Shown here: positions 14,279 to 23,378 of the stretch, piece by piece
Layout of the letters: each line of letters begins with the position of its first letter
How positions within the stretch are numbered: position 1 is the first letter of the stretch
Origin: Thermoplasmatales archaeon I-plasma
Lineage (GTDB): Archaea; Thermoplasmatota; Thermoplasmata; Thermoplasmatales; GCA-001856825
Length of the DNA stretch: 64,000 nucleotides
Assembly (NCBI GenBank): GCA_001856825.1
Contig: ATMD01000003.1
Location: 27,796 to 91,795 of the forward strand
Direction: 5' to 3'
Notes under the pieces: generated by a model
Database searches by the model: none
The model's input: the letters and a program-made list of their open reading frames with translations, nothing else
Told to the model about the DNA's origin: nothing
Made by a program: the position numbers and the translations under genes

Positions 14279-15964
14279 TTATTTCCTGGACGAATGGAGG
14301 TACCTGTAGATCATGAAGATAAGTTTCTTCTCTCCCATTGACGGAGAGCCCCACATAATCTGCTTCTTTAGAACCGTATATTTCCCGGAGCAGTTCCTAA
14401 TGAGCGCCTCTCCCTTCGACATCATACCATAATCCCCCGCCCTGGAAAGTTTCACTGCAAGTCTACTTGTCTCCAGGACGTGATGAGACCTCTCGTATTC
14501 CTCCTTATCGATGTAACCAAGTTCCTCTTTTTCCCTTAGCAGCATATCTATTGCATCATATGTAGTCTCGACTATCGTTTGCCTATCCATCCAGTTAGTT
14601 TCATAGTTCAGGTAATCTTCCCAGGTCCTACCCTTGTCAAGTGCGTCATAATGTTCAAGCAACGTCCTGAACCTCAACTTGTACCCCTTGGAAGGTGTTT
14701 CAAATGACATTGATCCCGGGTCCAGGAACGGTGAGAGGGGCGATGTAAATATGAACAATCTCTTGTCACTTTTGTTTGACTCCATCAAATGCTTGGAGTA
14801 TTTCACGTCATCTAGCACGTCTTCCCTTGTCTGGCCGCTCAGGCCAACCATGAAGTAAACATCTATTTTCTTTCCACCAAGGTCCATGAAATCAGAGACG
14901 AATTTTTCAAGCTCCCTGTTCTTGTAGGGTCGACCGTTGCGGAATCTTATATTATCGTTAGATGAGTCAGGTGATATTTCCATGGAAACATCGGATGTAG
15001 CTCGCATCAGCTTCTTGATTCTCTCCCTAGGATGAGGTACAAATACTTCCATCAGTAGAGGGACGTCCATGCCCTCTTTCTTGAGGTTGTCAAAGATGTA
15101 ATCGATCTCCTTCTCTGACCTCATGAGAAGATCGCCGGCAACAAAAACGGGGATCTTAAGGTCGTCGTTTATCCTCATGATGTCATCTACGATTCTTTTG
15201 GAGGATCTGTAGATAGGTCCATTCCTGTGGTAGAAGTTCTTGAACGCGAAGTACGACCCCCCGCAAATGCCACAGGAGAACGCGCATCCATGAGTTGACA
15301 GTACCATTGCTACGGGCTCTTTCATCCAGTCGCAGTACGGTAGATGACCCGATATGTCCATGGTTTTGATGGAGCTCTTGATTATCTGCGAATAATCAAA
15401 TTCCTGGTAGTCCATGTCAGGTGTGAAAGTAAACCCGTTGTCCTTTACCTTCCCTTCCGACCTGTAAATCGTGTTTGGTATATCTTCCATTTTCTTCCCA
15501 GAGATCACCATTTCCATTGGTTTCTCTGTTGTGTCCCCCCTGATTACCAGGTCCACGTCCTTGATTTTGGACATAATTTCAGTTGCGTAGTAGGTAGCAG
15601 AGAATCCGCCGAGCATGACCTTTATATCTGGCCTCTCCTCCTTTATAATGCGTGCAAGGCTCAGGGCACCGTGGACGTGAGGCAGCCAGTGAAGGTCGAT
15701 GCCGATGTACTCAGTGTCGAGCTTCAGTATTTCCTCATTGAAGCTGTATCTCTTAGAGCTGAGCATCTTCAGCGCTATGTTATCTATCCTCGCCCTGTAC
15801 CCTCTGGTGTTTAGGTAGGACAGCATGGCAAGAAAACCGATTGGGTACATCTCAAACACCCCTGTGCTGGGTACAAGCTCGGATATTGGGCCAGCGACGA
15901 TATCCCTCTTCCTGAAGTCATAGATGGAGGGGGGATGCATGAGGACAAGATCGAATCTCAACAA
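14279..15964 (-). CDS. B12-binding/radical SAM protein (resembles Ta0216 family)
   Basis: A 561-residue protein with an N-terminal cobalamin-binding-like Rossmann region (PPSIYDFRKRD near the start, MLGGFSATYYA about residues 117-126) followed by a radical SAM domain whose CAFSCGIC supplies Cys227, Cys231 and Cys234 for the 4Fe-4S cluster. Length and layout fit the archaeal B12/radical SAM family named after T. acidophilum Ta0216, whose substrate is unknown. No His ligand of a B12 DxHxxG motif is obvious, so cobalamin binding is not assured. It stands alone, divergent from the dehydrogenase gene at 16141. Confidence 0.75.
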   Translation of the reverse strand: MLRFDLVLMHPPSIYDFRKRDIVAGPISELVPSTGVFEMYPIGFLAMLSYLNTRGYRARIDNIALKMLSSKRYSFNEEILKLDTEYIGIDLHWLPHVHGALSLARIIKEERPDIKVMLGGFSATYYATEIMSKIKDVDLVIRGDTTEKPMEMVISGKKMEDIPNTIYRSEGKVKDNGFTFTPDMDYQEFDYSQIIKSSIKTMDISGHLPYCDWMKEPVAMVLSTHGCAFSCGICGGSYFAFKNFYHRNGPIYRSSKRIVDDIMRINDDLKIPVFVAGDLLMRSEKEIDYIFDNLKKEGMDVPLLMEVFVPHPRERIKKLMRATSDVSMEISPDSSNDNIRFRNGRPYKNRELEKFVSDFMDLGGKKIDVYFMVGLSGQTREDVLDDVKYSKHLMESNKSDKRLFIFTSPLSPFLDPGSMSFETPSKGYKLRFRTLLEHYDALDKGRTWEDYLNYETNWMDRQTIVETTYDAIDMLLREKEELGYIDKEEYERSHHVLETSRLAVKLSRAGDYGMMSKGEALIRNCSGKYTVLKKQIMWGSPSMGEKKLIFMIYRYLHSSRK

Positions 15965-16140
15965 ACCCTAATTGCTTTCTCGAATTTAACTGATTTGCGT
16001 TGATAAGGCACAGTTCATTTTCAATACGGGAGCGTTTGAGCAGATTTTTCCAGAACTTTTTCAGAAACAGCAAGGCTTTCCATTGTTACAGGGGCTGGAA
16101 AAGAATTAATCCGTATATCCTATCATCAAGGGGTGATAAA

Positions 16141-17259
16141 GTGAGAGTTCTTGTTCTCGGAGGGGGCATGGTCGGTCAGGGAATTGCATATGCACTGAAG
16201 AATGAAAGCGATATTACTATAGCCGATTATAGCTCTGAGAAACTTCAACGACTTAAGAAGGATCTTGGAGTGGACGTACTGAAGGTAGATGCAGTCAAAG
16301 ACCAGCTTGCGCCAGTCATGAAGGATTTTGATGTCGTTTCTGGAGCACTGCCTGGAAGGCTGGGAATGAAGGTCATACGGGAAGCCTGCAGGGCAGGAGT
16401 TGATCTGGTGGATAATAGCTTCATGGAGGAAGATTTCTATGCTCTAGAAAAGGATGCGTCGCAATCGGGCATAACAGTAGTTCCTGATGCAGGCATAGCG
16501 CCTGGATTATCAAACGTGATTGTTGGAAGAATAGCAGCTGACTACCCCCAACTCGAAAACGTTGATATCAAGGTAGGTGGTCTTCCTGAGAGGGACATTC
16601 CACCAATAGGGTACAAGGTTGTCTTTTCTCCGATAGATACCCTGGATGAATTCACAAGGAAGGTGAAGATCCTGAAGAACGGGAAGATCACCGAAACAGA
16701 ACCGGGAGAAGGGTTGGAGTATTTCTTCGTCAATGGACTCGGTTCACTTGAGGCGTTCTATACGAACGGTCTAAGGTCTCTGCTCAGGAACATCAAGGCG
16801 ACCAACATGGTGGAGAAGACAGTAAGATACAGGGGTCACATTGAGAAGATGAATTTCCTCAAGGATCTTGGGCTGCTGGATGAAACAACGACCGACGTTA
16901 ACGGTGTAAAAGTTGTTCCAAAGGAACTGCTTGCCTCCCTCTTCCTGAAGAATCTTAGCTTCCCTGATGTGAAGGACATCCTTTACATGGAGATCCGTGT
17001 CACGCCAGCAAATGGGAAAGAGGAGATTGTTTATACGGTCTTTGACAAGGAGGACGAGAAGACTGGTTTTACGGCAATGACAAGGACCACAGGCTTCACA
17101 AATGCAGCCATAACCAGGTTGATGCTCAAAGGTGCAATCAAGGAAAAGGGAATAGTTCCGCCTGAAATTGTGGGTAGCAACGAGAACAACTTCAACGAAA
17201 TAATCAGGTTCTTGGAGAAAATGGGTGTAACAGTTTCAAGCAACAAGAACAGGATATGA
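16141..17259 (+). CDS. saccharopine dehydrogenase-like oxidoreductase
   Basis: A 372-residue NAD(P)-binding enzyme. The N-terminal VLVLGGGMVGQGIAYAL is a Rossmann dinucleotide fold; the ACRAGVDLVDNSFMEED and PDAGIAPGLSNVIVG segments (residues about 85-130) are typical of the saccharopine dehydrogenase/Lys9 family. The GTG at 16141 with GGGGTGAT 5-12 nt upstream is chosen; an upstream extension to 16000 is basic and unlike the family. It ends with an ATGA overlap with the Dph6 gene. In an archaeon this could act in lysine metabolism, but the substrate is not fixed by the sequence. Confidence 0.8.
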   Translation: MRVLVLGGGMVGQGIAYALKNESDITIADYSSEKLQRLKKDLGVDVLKVDAVKDQLAPVMKDFDVVSGALPGRLGMKVIREACRAGVDLVDNSFMEEDFYALEKDASQSGITVVPDAGIAPGLSNVIVGRIAADYPQLENVDIKVGGLPERDIPPIGYKVVFSPIDTLDEFTRKVKILKNGKITETEPGEGLEYFFVNGLGSLEAFYTNGLRSLLRNIKATNMVEKTVRYRGHIEKMNFLKDLGLLDETTTDVNGVKVVPKELLASLFLKNLSFPDVKDILYMEIRVTPANGKEEIVYTVFDKEDEKTGFTAMTRTTGFTNAAITRLMLKGAIKEKGIVPPEIVGSNENNFNEIIRFLEKMGVTVSSNKNRI

Positions 17260-17930
17260 AGGCCGTCTCCCTGCTGTCAGGAGGGAAGGATTCTTTCCTT
17301 AGCCTCCTCATAGCATTATCAATAGGCATGGATGTTGAGAGAACGATTACCGTCAAGGCTGAACAAGATTCGTTCATGTTCCACTTCCCGAATGTGGAAC
17401 TAGGAAGCAAGCTATCTGATATCATGGGGATAAGGAACTCCCTCATAGACGAATCCAGTTTTCAGGAAACGTTATCAAAGTTCCAAGGATACTTCCTTGT
17501 AGCGGGTGCAGTGGAATCCGAGTTTCAGAAAACAAGGCTTGAGGAGATCTGCCAGGAATATGGCCTAAAGACATTCTTCCCCCTATGGAGGAAAGACCAG
17601 GAATCAATAATTCGCGACTTCATTTCCTCCGGCTCAAGGGGTATTTTCGTTTCAGTGGCAGCTGAAGGCCTGGGGGAGGACTTCCTGGGCATGCCAATAA
17701 CAGAGGAATCCCTCGAGAAGCTGAAGGCAGTCAAAAGGAAGTTTGGAATTTCAATCGTAGGGGAGGGAGGGGAATACGAAACCCTGGTTACCGGCTCCCC
17801 ATTCGCATCGAAGAGCATAGAGATTACTGGATCGGAAATTATAGATAGGGGTATCCAGAAGAACCTTAAGATCACCAGTTACAGGATTGTCAGTCCCTCA
17901 CGAAATGGGATACACCGGACGGATCGCTGA
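17256..17930 (+). CDS. dph6: diphthine-ammonia ligase-like ATPase
   Basis: A 224-residue PP-loop ATP pyrophosphatase: SGGKDSFLSL at residues 8-17 and the C-terminal block GEGGEYETLVTGSPF that is specific for the Dph6/MJ0570 family. The family catalyses the last step of diphthamide formation on elongation factor 2, amidation of diphthine with ammonium and ATP. Translation is coupled to the preceding dehydrogenase gene. Its 3' end overlaps the convergent Zpr1-like gene by 41 nt, an unusually long tail-to-tail overlap. Confidence 0.85.
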   Translation: MKAVSLLSGGKDSFLSLLIALSIGMDVERTITVKAEQDSFMFHFPNVELGSKLSDIMGIRNSLIDESSFQETLSKFQGYFLVAGAVESEFQKTRLEEICQEYGLKTFFPLWRKDQESIIRDFISSGSRGIFVSVAAEGLGEDFLGMPITEESLEKLKAVKRKFGISIVGEGGEYETLVTGSPFASKSIEITGSEIIDRGIQKNLKITSYRIVSPSRNGIHRTDR

Positions 17931-18357
17931 TTGAAATTGAAAATTTCAGCCTGCCTTCAATTGCATCGTTTATTCTCGATTCAATCTCATCTACCTTTGT
18001 CTTATCCTCAAAGAGGGGCATCAGCTGGAGGAACCTGTTCAGGAGGCCTTCAACATTAGTTATGAACGACTCGGCTAGTGGCCCCGGGAAGAGTTCCAGT
18101 CCCAATTCAGGAATGATGACAGTCCCTCCGCTCCCTCTCACTATCTTTATCTCCAGGTCCTTCTTCCCCTTTATCTCGACCTTGTCCTCTTTCGGGAAAT
18201 TGCCGTGGAATCCAAAGTCGTTGATCCTGTATCCGCAGCTCCTGCACCTCAAGTAATATACTACAACATTCCCGAAGTGGGGGACATCTATCTCAGTTGT
18301 CCCCCGCTCCAGGTCCTTTGATGAGCAAGCGGGACAGGTCAGATCTGATTCATCCAT
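17890..18357 (-). CDS. ZPR1-related zinc-finger protein
   Basis: A 155-residue protein with CPAC and CRSC zinc pairs (residues 8-11 and 38-41), the YYLRCRSCGYRINDF segment and a beta-rich C-terminal domain (EIKIVRGSGGTVIIPELGLEL), as in the single-unit archaeal homologues of eukaryotic ZPR1. ZPR1 binds and helps fold elongation factor 1A; the archaeal role is inferred to be similar. It is interesting that it overlaps dph6, another elongation-factor maturation gene, tail to tail. Its start overlaps the 3' end of fni by 19 nt. Confidence 0.85.
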   Translation of the reverse strand: MDESDLTCPACSSKDLERGTTEIDVPHFGNVVVYYLRCRSCGYRINDFGFHGNFPKEDKVEIKGKKDLEIKIVRGSGGTVIIPELGLELFPGPLAESFITNVEGLLNRFLQLMPLFEDKTKVDEIESRINDAIEGRLKFSISISDPSGVSHFVRD

Positions 18358-19388
18358 TCAATCAGTCGACCCCTGTAGATTCTCCGGACCTTCTTAACAT
18401 CGCTTAGTTTAGAGCACCCGGTCAAAAGCATCGCGCTCTTCAATTCAGTTTCTAGCTGTGAGATCAGTTTTGATACTTCCTTGTCGGACTGGAGGGCGGC
18501 CTTGAGGAATGTTGAAGCCAATCCTCCCAGCGTTGCTCCCATTGCGATCCCCCTGAAAACGTCCAGGCCGGTTCTTACTCCTCCTGATGCTATGAGCGGC
18601 AGTTCAACATTTGCAAGTACAAGGCTGATTGGTGATGGAATTCCCCAATTCCAGAAAGTTCTGCCAATTTGCTCCTTCACTGAATCTTCCCTGTTCCTGC
18701 TCCTTACGGATTCAACTGCTGCGAAGGATGTTCCTGACCTACCGCCCACGTCTATTGCCGCTACACCAAGCTGCTTGAATTCCATGGCATCCTGCATAGA
18801 GAAGCCTGCCCCCGTCTCCTTCGGTATAACCTTGTATTTCTTCGACAGCTCTCCCACCCTCCTCTTGATTCCCTTGGAGTTCCTGTCGCCTTCTGGCTGA
18901 GAAAGTTCCTGAACAAAATTGAAATGAACGGCTAGAGCATTTGCTTTAACCAGACCAACTGCATAATCAATGTCAGAATCTGTCAACGCATCACGTTTCT
19001 GCCTTATGAGCTGAGGTGCACCAACATTAGCAATCCTGAATGGAACGTCATATTCAGCAACGATGGAGTAAGAGTCTCCCACCGCTTTGTTCTGGATAGC
19101 TGCTCTCTCAGAACCGACTCCCATAGCTATTCCAGATTCTGCCGCCCCCCTTGCGAGGTTCTCATTTATCTTTTTCGTGTCAGGGTGTCCACCAGTCATT
19201 GAAGATATAAGGATGGGAAGCTTCAGTTTCCTGCCAAGGAAGGTTGTTGAGGTATCAATCTCGTCGTAATCTACCTCAGGCATGGATTTCTGTATTATGT
19301 CGATGTCGTCCCAGTAATTGTAATTGTGAGCGACATCCTGGGTGCTAATTATCTCAATGTGCTCCAGCTTTCTCCTCTCGACTGTCAT
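18339..19388 (-). CDS. fni: isopentenyl-diphosphate delta-isomerase, type 2
   Basis: A 349-residue TIM-barrel flavoenzyme: N-terminal RRKLEHIEI, ISSMTGG (residues about 60-66), IANVGAPQL, HFNFVQELSQPEGD, then DVGGRSGTSFAAVE and SGGVRTG phosphate-binding loops. It converts IPP to DMAPP with FMN and NADPH. It overlaps IPK by 4 nt upstream and the Zpr1-like gene by 19 nt downstream, so IPP synthesis and isomerisation are co-transcribed for archaeal lipid and quinone chains. Confidence 0.93.
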   Translation of the reverse strand: MTVERRKLEHIEIISTQDVAHNYNYWDDIDIIQKSMPEVDYDEIDTSTTFLGRKLKLPILISSMTGGHPDTKKINENLARGAAESGIAMGVGSERAAIQNKAVGDSYSIVAEYDVPFRIANVGAPQLIRQKRDALTDSDIDYAVGLVKANALAVHFNFVQELSQPEGDRNSKGIKRRVGELSKKYKVIPKETGAGFSMQDAMEFKQLGVAAIDVGGRSGTSFAAVESVRSRNREDSVKEQIGRTFWNWGIPSPISLVLANVELPLIASGGVRTGLDVFRGIAMGATLGGLASTFLKAALQSDKEVSKLISQLETELKSAMLLTGCSKLSDVKKVRRIYRGRLIEWMNQI

Positions 19389-20128
19389 GTGATCACCGTG
19401 GACTTCGTCTCCTTCCCCTCCAGGGAATCACTAAGCCTGTCAGGTCTCTTTCCGTTGATTATTATCACTCTGCCTGTATAGTGTACTATTTTCTTAATTC
19501 TTTCCATCTTCCCCGCCATGGAACCAGTAGCATCTCTTTTAGTGTCTATCACTTCGATCTCACTTGCCCTGATCTTTGGGATAAATTTAGCCCTCTTGTT
19601 GACCTTCGGGTCGGAATCATAAAGTCCGTCGACGTCAGTGACAAAGACAACTGACCTTGGCCTGAACCTTCTTGATAAATCCAGAGCTATCTCGTCCCCT
19701 GAGATTATCCTGTATTTTCCCCTATAGACAATTATGTCTCCGTAAAGCACAGGAATGAATCCGTTGGCCAGGAGCGTTTCAACTATCTTGAAATCGGGCA
19801 AACTCCCATGGTAGATTGCGTGTGGTGGTACTGCCACTCCTCTGACACCCTTCTCGTTGAGCTTATCTACGATTGCAGAATCGAGTGCAAGGACGTCACT
19901 CATAACCCTTGAGATCGATGCCTCCCTCCCCTTTGATGGTCCAGGTTTTTCAAGACCATGTTTGAGTGCAAGTATGTGGCCGAAGGATCCCGCACCGTGG
20001 ATGAGCACCATTTTCTCCCTGCTTTTAGAGAGAACATCAAACAATTTTACTATGGCGTCTTCGTTGATCTTCCTGTAACTGTCTTTTTCAGTTATGATGC
20101 TTCCACCGAGTTTTAAAACAATCACCAT
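19385..20128 (-). CDS. ipk: isopentenyl phosphate kinase
   Basis: A 247-residue amino-acid-kinase-fold enzyme starting MVIVLKLGGS. HGAGSFGHILALKHGL contains the His characteristic of isopentenyl phosphate kinases, and VTDVDGLYDSDPK closes the nucleotide site. It makes IPP from isopentenyl phosphate in the archaeal variants of the mevalonate pathway. The ATG at 20128 is preferred over the upstream in-frame codon (20158) because a TATA-like TTTTATTAAT lies about 25 nt upstream of it. It is coupled to fni by an ATGA overlap. Confidence 0.9.
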   Translation of the reverse strand: MVIVLKLGGSIITEKDSYRKINEDAIVKLFDVLSKSREKMVLIHGAGSFGHILALKHGLEKPGPSKGREASISRVMSDVLALDSAIVDKLNEKGVRGVAVPPHAIYHGSLPDFKIVETLLANGFIPVLYGDIIVYRGKYRIISGDEIALDLSRRFRPRSVVFVTDVDGLYDSDPKVNKRAKFIPKIRASEIEVIDTKRDATGSMAGKMERIKKIVHYTGRVIIINGKRPDRLSDSLEGKETKSTVIT

Positions 20129-20193
20129 TTGCAATCCTGTCTGAATTAATAAAATCATGGAAGATTGTTTATTTGTGAAATAATTGTACGTCC

Positions 20194-21186
20194 ATGCCTA
20201 TGGACGTTTCAATCTTCAGATACGTCGATTCGATTCCTGAAAACAATATCAACTTTGCATCAAGTGCGATGAGGGGCATGAACCCTGACGGTCTTGGAGG
20301 GGCAGATGTTGAGGAACAGATTGCGAAGCTTTATGGAGTGCAGAAGGAACAGGTGATCGTCACGCCTTCCAATACCTTCGGCTCGTTTTTCACGCTTTAT
20401 CACCTAAGGAATAAGATTTCGTCTATGGTAACAATCACACCGGAATATCCAGTCTTTCATTATCAGGCAAACGAGATTGGAATCAAGTCGTCTATGGACA
20501 ATAGAATATCTGCAGAGGGGCTGGACCTGTCACCGTGGGACGTGGAAGAGAAGACGGCATATTTCATCAGCAACCCAAATAATCCAACGGGACTGGCGTG
20601 GAGTGAGGAAAGCATAAAATCAATTGCACGGGAAACGGAAGGAAATGAGTCTTATTTGGTAATAGACGATACGTTCTCGTTCTTCAACGGGTCATTCCCT
20701 AGGAAGATGGAAACTGGTAATACAATAATCCTGGGGTCTGTTTCAAAATTCTTTGGGGAGTCCGGGATAAAGATGGGATGGATAATAGCTGGAAGGCACA
20801 TCATAGATGACATGAGGGAGCTCATTGGGCTCATGGTCCCGGTTATCTCAAACGCCGTAAAGAGAAGGGGCAGTTATCTTCTCAGCAACATAAACGTGTA
20901 CAAGGAATACAACAGGAAGAAACTCGAAGAAAACTCAAGGATATTATTTGAGAATCTTGACGAATATATCATCGGATTCAAGGGAAGCATCGTGAATGCA
21001 ATATCTGTTGAGGGAGCGTCCACGAAATTCTCATTATCACTTATGTCTGAAGGGGTATCTACAGTCCCTGGCTATTACTTCGGGAGCGATTCGCTTGTCA
21101 GGGTTGGAATTGGTGCTGAGGACGCTGAGAGGACTGAAAAAGGGGCGAAGATAATAGCCAAGATGATATCAGAATGGAAGAGATAA
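20194..21186 (+). CDS. class I/II aminotransferase
   Basis: A 330-residue PLP enzyme, somewhat shorter than the usual 380-400. SNPNNPTGL (residues about 127-135) and DDTFSFF are the substrate and PLP contacts, and SVSKFFG (about 180-186) carries the Schiff-base lysine, followed by the IKMGW arm. The N-terminus begins just before the region corresponding to the cofactor domain, so it may be a compact histidinol-phosphate or aspartate-type member; substrate cannot be assigned. A TATA-like TTGTTTATTT sits about 26 nt before the ATG. The end overlaps the HerA-like gene. Confidence 0.8.
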   Translation: MPMDVSIFRYVDSIPENNINFASSAMRGMNPDGLGGADVEEQIAKLYGVQKEQVIVTPSNTFGSFFTLYHLRNKISSMVTITPEYPVFHYQANEIGIKSSMDNRISAEGLDLSPWDVEEKTAYFISNPNNPTGLAWSEESIKSIARETEGNESYLVIDDTFSFFNGSFPRKMETGNTIILGSVSKFFGESGIKMGWIIAGRHIIDDMRELIGLMVPVISNAVKRRGSYLLSNINVYKEYNRKKLEENSRILFENLDEYIIGFKGSIVNAISVEGASTKFSLSLMSEGVSTVPGYYFGSDSLVRVGIGAEDAERTEKGAKIIAKMISEWKR

Positions 21187-22625
21187 GAATGGATCCAGTT
21201 GGAATTCTCTATGGGGATATTCATCCCACACTCGTTAACTGTTCCGTCTCAGGAAAGCTCCGCCAGGGGGACTACGTAAAACTCAAGCATCACGAGGACG
21301 GATGGGTGCTTGGGAAGGTGGACGCAATTGAGGCAAAGACGAATTTGTCCATTGAGAAGTCCTACCAGATAATGGAGGGGAACAATGTGGAGATACAGCA
21401 GACCATATCTGCACAGATAGTTGTGATAGGTTATCTTGATAATAAAGGAATTCTCCAGTACCCCAGGACACCATTTCTGGCAGGAACTCCAGTGTACCTA
21501 GCAGACGATGATTTCATATCATCGACCCTTAACGTTGGAGTAGGGAAGAAGGGCCGTGCCTACATCGGGCTGATTTACGGCCATAGCATTCCATTCTCCA
21601 TAGACATAAATTCCATGGTGCAGAAGCACATCTCCGTGATGGCTAAAACTGGAGGGGGAAAGAGTTACCTCACAGGTGTCATAATAGAGGAGCTCATAAA
21701 GAATGACGTTACAGTAGTTGTCATAGACCCTCACGGTGAATACGGGTCTATGAAGAACAAGGCGTCTGATTCAGAGGAAATGAAGAGATTCTCGATCCAT
21801 CCTGCTTCGTACGGTAACAGAATAGTAACTTATTCTCCAGACCATGGAGACGAAAAACTCACATTCACCCTGTCGCAGATAAACGTCAAGGAACTTGTCA
21901 GCATCATGAATCTTTCTGATCCCAAATCATACGTTTTGCCATTGAGGAAAGCGATTGATGCAATAAGATTGTCAAGCAGGGATTATGATTTCGACGATAT
22001 CATAAAGGAGCTAAAGAGGCAGGACGATTCATCCCTGTCCCAGACTCTCGAGAAGGAGCTGATTTACCTAAAATCGCTGAACGTCCTCGGAAAGAGGGGG
22101 CTCAGGGTGGACGAACTCGTGTCAAAGGGGAAGGTTTCGATAATTGAAATGAAAGGTCTTCCGCCTGACATGCAGGAACTTATAGTGCAGAGACTCCTTT
22201 ACGCTCTATTTGAAGCGAGGAAGAAGGAACGAATACCTCCGCTTCTTGTCGTTGTGGAAGAAGCACATAATTTTGCACCTCAGCAGGGAAAGGCATTCTC
22301 ATCAAAGATCATGAGGACTGTTGCTTCCGAAGGCAGAAAGTTCGGTTTTGGGTTGCTGGTGGTATCACAGAGGCCTGCGAAGGTGGATAAGAACGTACTG
22401 TCCCAATGTGGCACACAACTGATCCTGAAGGTTACCAATCCTAACGACCTGAAGGCGATAGGGAACTCCGTAGAAGGTCTTACGAACTCTTCACTTGATG
22501 AAATCCAGCGGCTGCCAGTTGGAACTTCCTTAGTTGCTTCGCCAGAGCTTCCAATTCCTCTTTTCATAGAAGTAAGGCCTAGGGAAACCGACGATGGAGG
22601 GAAGAACGTGAGGGTCGTAAGATGA
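21174..22625 (+). CDS. herA: HerA-type hexameric DNA translocase
   Basis: A 483-residue FtsK-HerA superfamily ATPase. An N-terminal beta-barrel (HAS-like, residues about 1-140) precedes Walker A MAKTGGGKSYLTG (about 154-166), IDPHGEYG, Walker B LVVVEEAHNF (about 358-367) and a QRPAKVDKNVLSQC arginine-finger-like segment. HerA works with the NurA nuclease in DNA end resection, but no nurA, rad50 or mre11 gene is visible here; instead a nuclease-helicase pair lies 0.8 kb downstream. An alternative start is ATG 21189. It overlaps the DUF357 gene by 4 nt. Confidence 0.85.
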   Translation: MEEIRMDPVGILYGDIHPTLVNCSVSGKLRQGDYVKLKHHEDGWVLGKVDAIEAKTNLSIEKSYQIMEGNNVEIQQTISAQIVVIGYLDNKGILQYPRTPFLAGTPVYLADDDFISSTLNVGVGKKGRAYIGLIYGHSIPFSIDINSMVQKHISVMAKTGGGKSYLTGVIIEELIKNDVTVVVIDPHGEYGSMKNKASDSEEMKRFSIHPASYGNRIVTYSPDHGDEKLTFTLSQINVKELVSIMNLSDPKSYVLPLRKAIDAIRLSSRDYDFDDIIKELKRQDDSSLSQTLEKELIYLKSLNVLGKRGLRVDELVSKGKVSIIEMKGLPPDMQELIVQRLLYALFEARKKERIPPLLVVVEEAHNFAPQQGKAFSSKIMRTVASEGRKFGFGLLVVSQRPAKVDKNVLSQCGTQLILKVTNPNDLKAIGNSVEGLTNSSLDEIQRLPVGTSLVASPELPIPLFIEVRPRETDDGGKNVRVVR

Positions 22626-22906
22626 CCATACAGGAGAGGTGCAAGAGGTACATTGAAATGACAAAGGAGGCCCTAGAATGCGTGAAAATATCCCCTTCAA
22701 AGGAGAGCTTCCTAAGCAAAGCCGCAAGTGACTTCATTGATATGTGTAACAACTACCTGAACGATGCAAGCTACTTCTACGAAAAGGGAGACTTTGAGAA
22801 CTCGCTTGCTGCCAGCTCATATGCATACGCCTGGCTTGATGCCGGAGTAAGGCTTGGAATACTGAACGCGACTGGCGATTACAAGAGATTTACGCAGTAT
22901 TCTTAG
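22622..22906 (+). CDS. DUF357-family helical protein
   Basis: A 94-residue all-helical protein. The C-terminal half YLNDASYFYEKGDFENSLAASSYAYAWLDAGVRLG, here described in parts (YEKGDF, SYAYAWLDAG), matches the DUF357 pattern of archaeal proteins with an HEPN-like up-down helical fold. Function is unknown. The ATGA overlap with herA suggests joint translation with the translocase. Confidence 0.8.
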   Translation: MTIQERCKRYIEMTKEALECVKISPSKESFLSKAASDFIDMCNNYLNDASYFYEKGDFENSLAASSYAYAWLDAGVRLGILNATGDYKRFTQYS

Positions 22907-23196
22907 CGGTATGTGCTGTAATCGTAGATCAGGTCTATGAGTCGCTTGCTTGTGCTCTCATCGATTATCCCTTCATTCTTCTTTACCAAAACATAATCTC
23001 GAGCTTCCAGGACCCCGTTTTTAGCTGCCTTTGCATAAACAGAGCCAATTACACCCCCCCTGACACTCTCAGGGAGATCCTTCAAACACTTTCCCAAAAG
23101 AAACCTGAACTCCTCGTTTTTCCTCATATTGAGTTTTCTCAATTTCCTCTTCGTCTCAATTCCGTTTGCTGTCGTAGGGGTTCGATTTACCTCCAT
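22903..23196 (-). CDS. hypothetical small basic protein
   Basis: A 97-residue basic, helical protein that converges on the DUF357 gene with a 4-nt overlap of the stops. I do not recognise the family. A TATA-like ATATTTAAAT directly precedes an in-frame ATG at 23223, which is too close for that start; the ATG at 23196 lies about 30 nt from the box and is chosen. The C-terminal part (KRLIDLIYDYSTYR) is amphipathic. Confidence 0.6.
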   Translation of the reverse strand: MEVNRTPTTANGIETKRKLRKLNMRKNEEFRFLLGKCLKDLPESVRGGVIGSVYAKAAKNGVLEARDYVLVKKNEGIIDESTSKRLIDLIYDYSTYR

Positions 23197-23378
23197 CTGT
23201 AACTTCGAATCAATACGTAACATTTAAATATTTCTATGTGGAAGGCAAATTCGGTCCTTCTACGAGTGCGGAAAAGCCTTCTTCCAACTTCCTCATGCAA
23301 GATAACCGGGAGGGGGTCGGAGACAATTTTGTGCACACATACCGGCAAATAATTTATTGTAAGTTACCTTAGGCATTC

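Noticed and set aside
16000..16140. Upstream extension of the saccharopine dehydrogenase-like frame by 47 codons.
   Set aside because: The extension is basic and unlike the family, and a strong ribosome binding site precedes GTG 16141.
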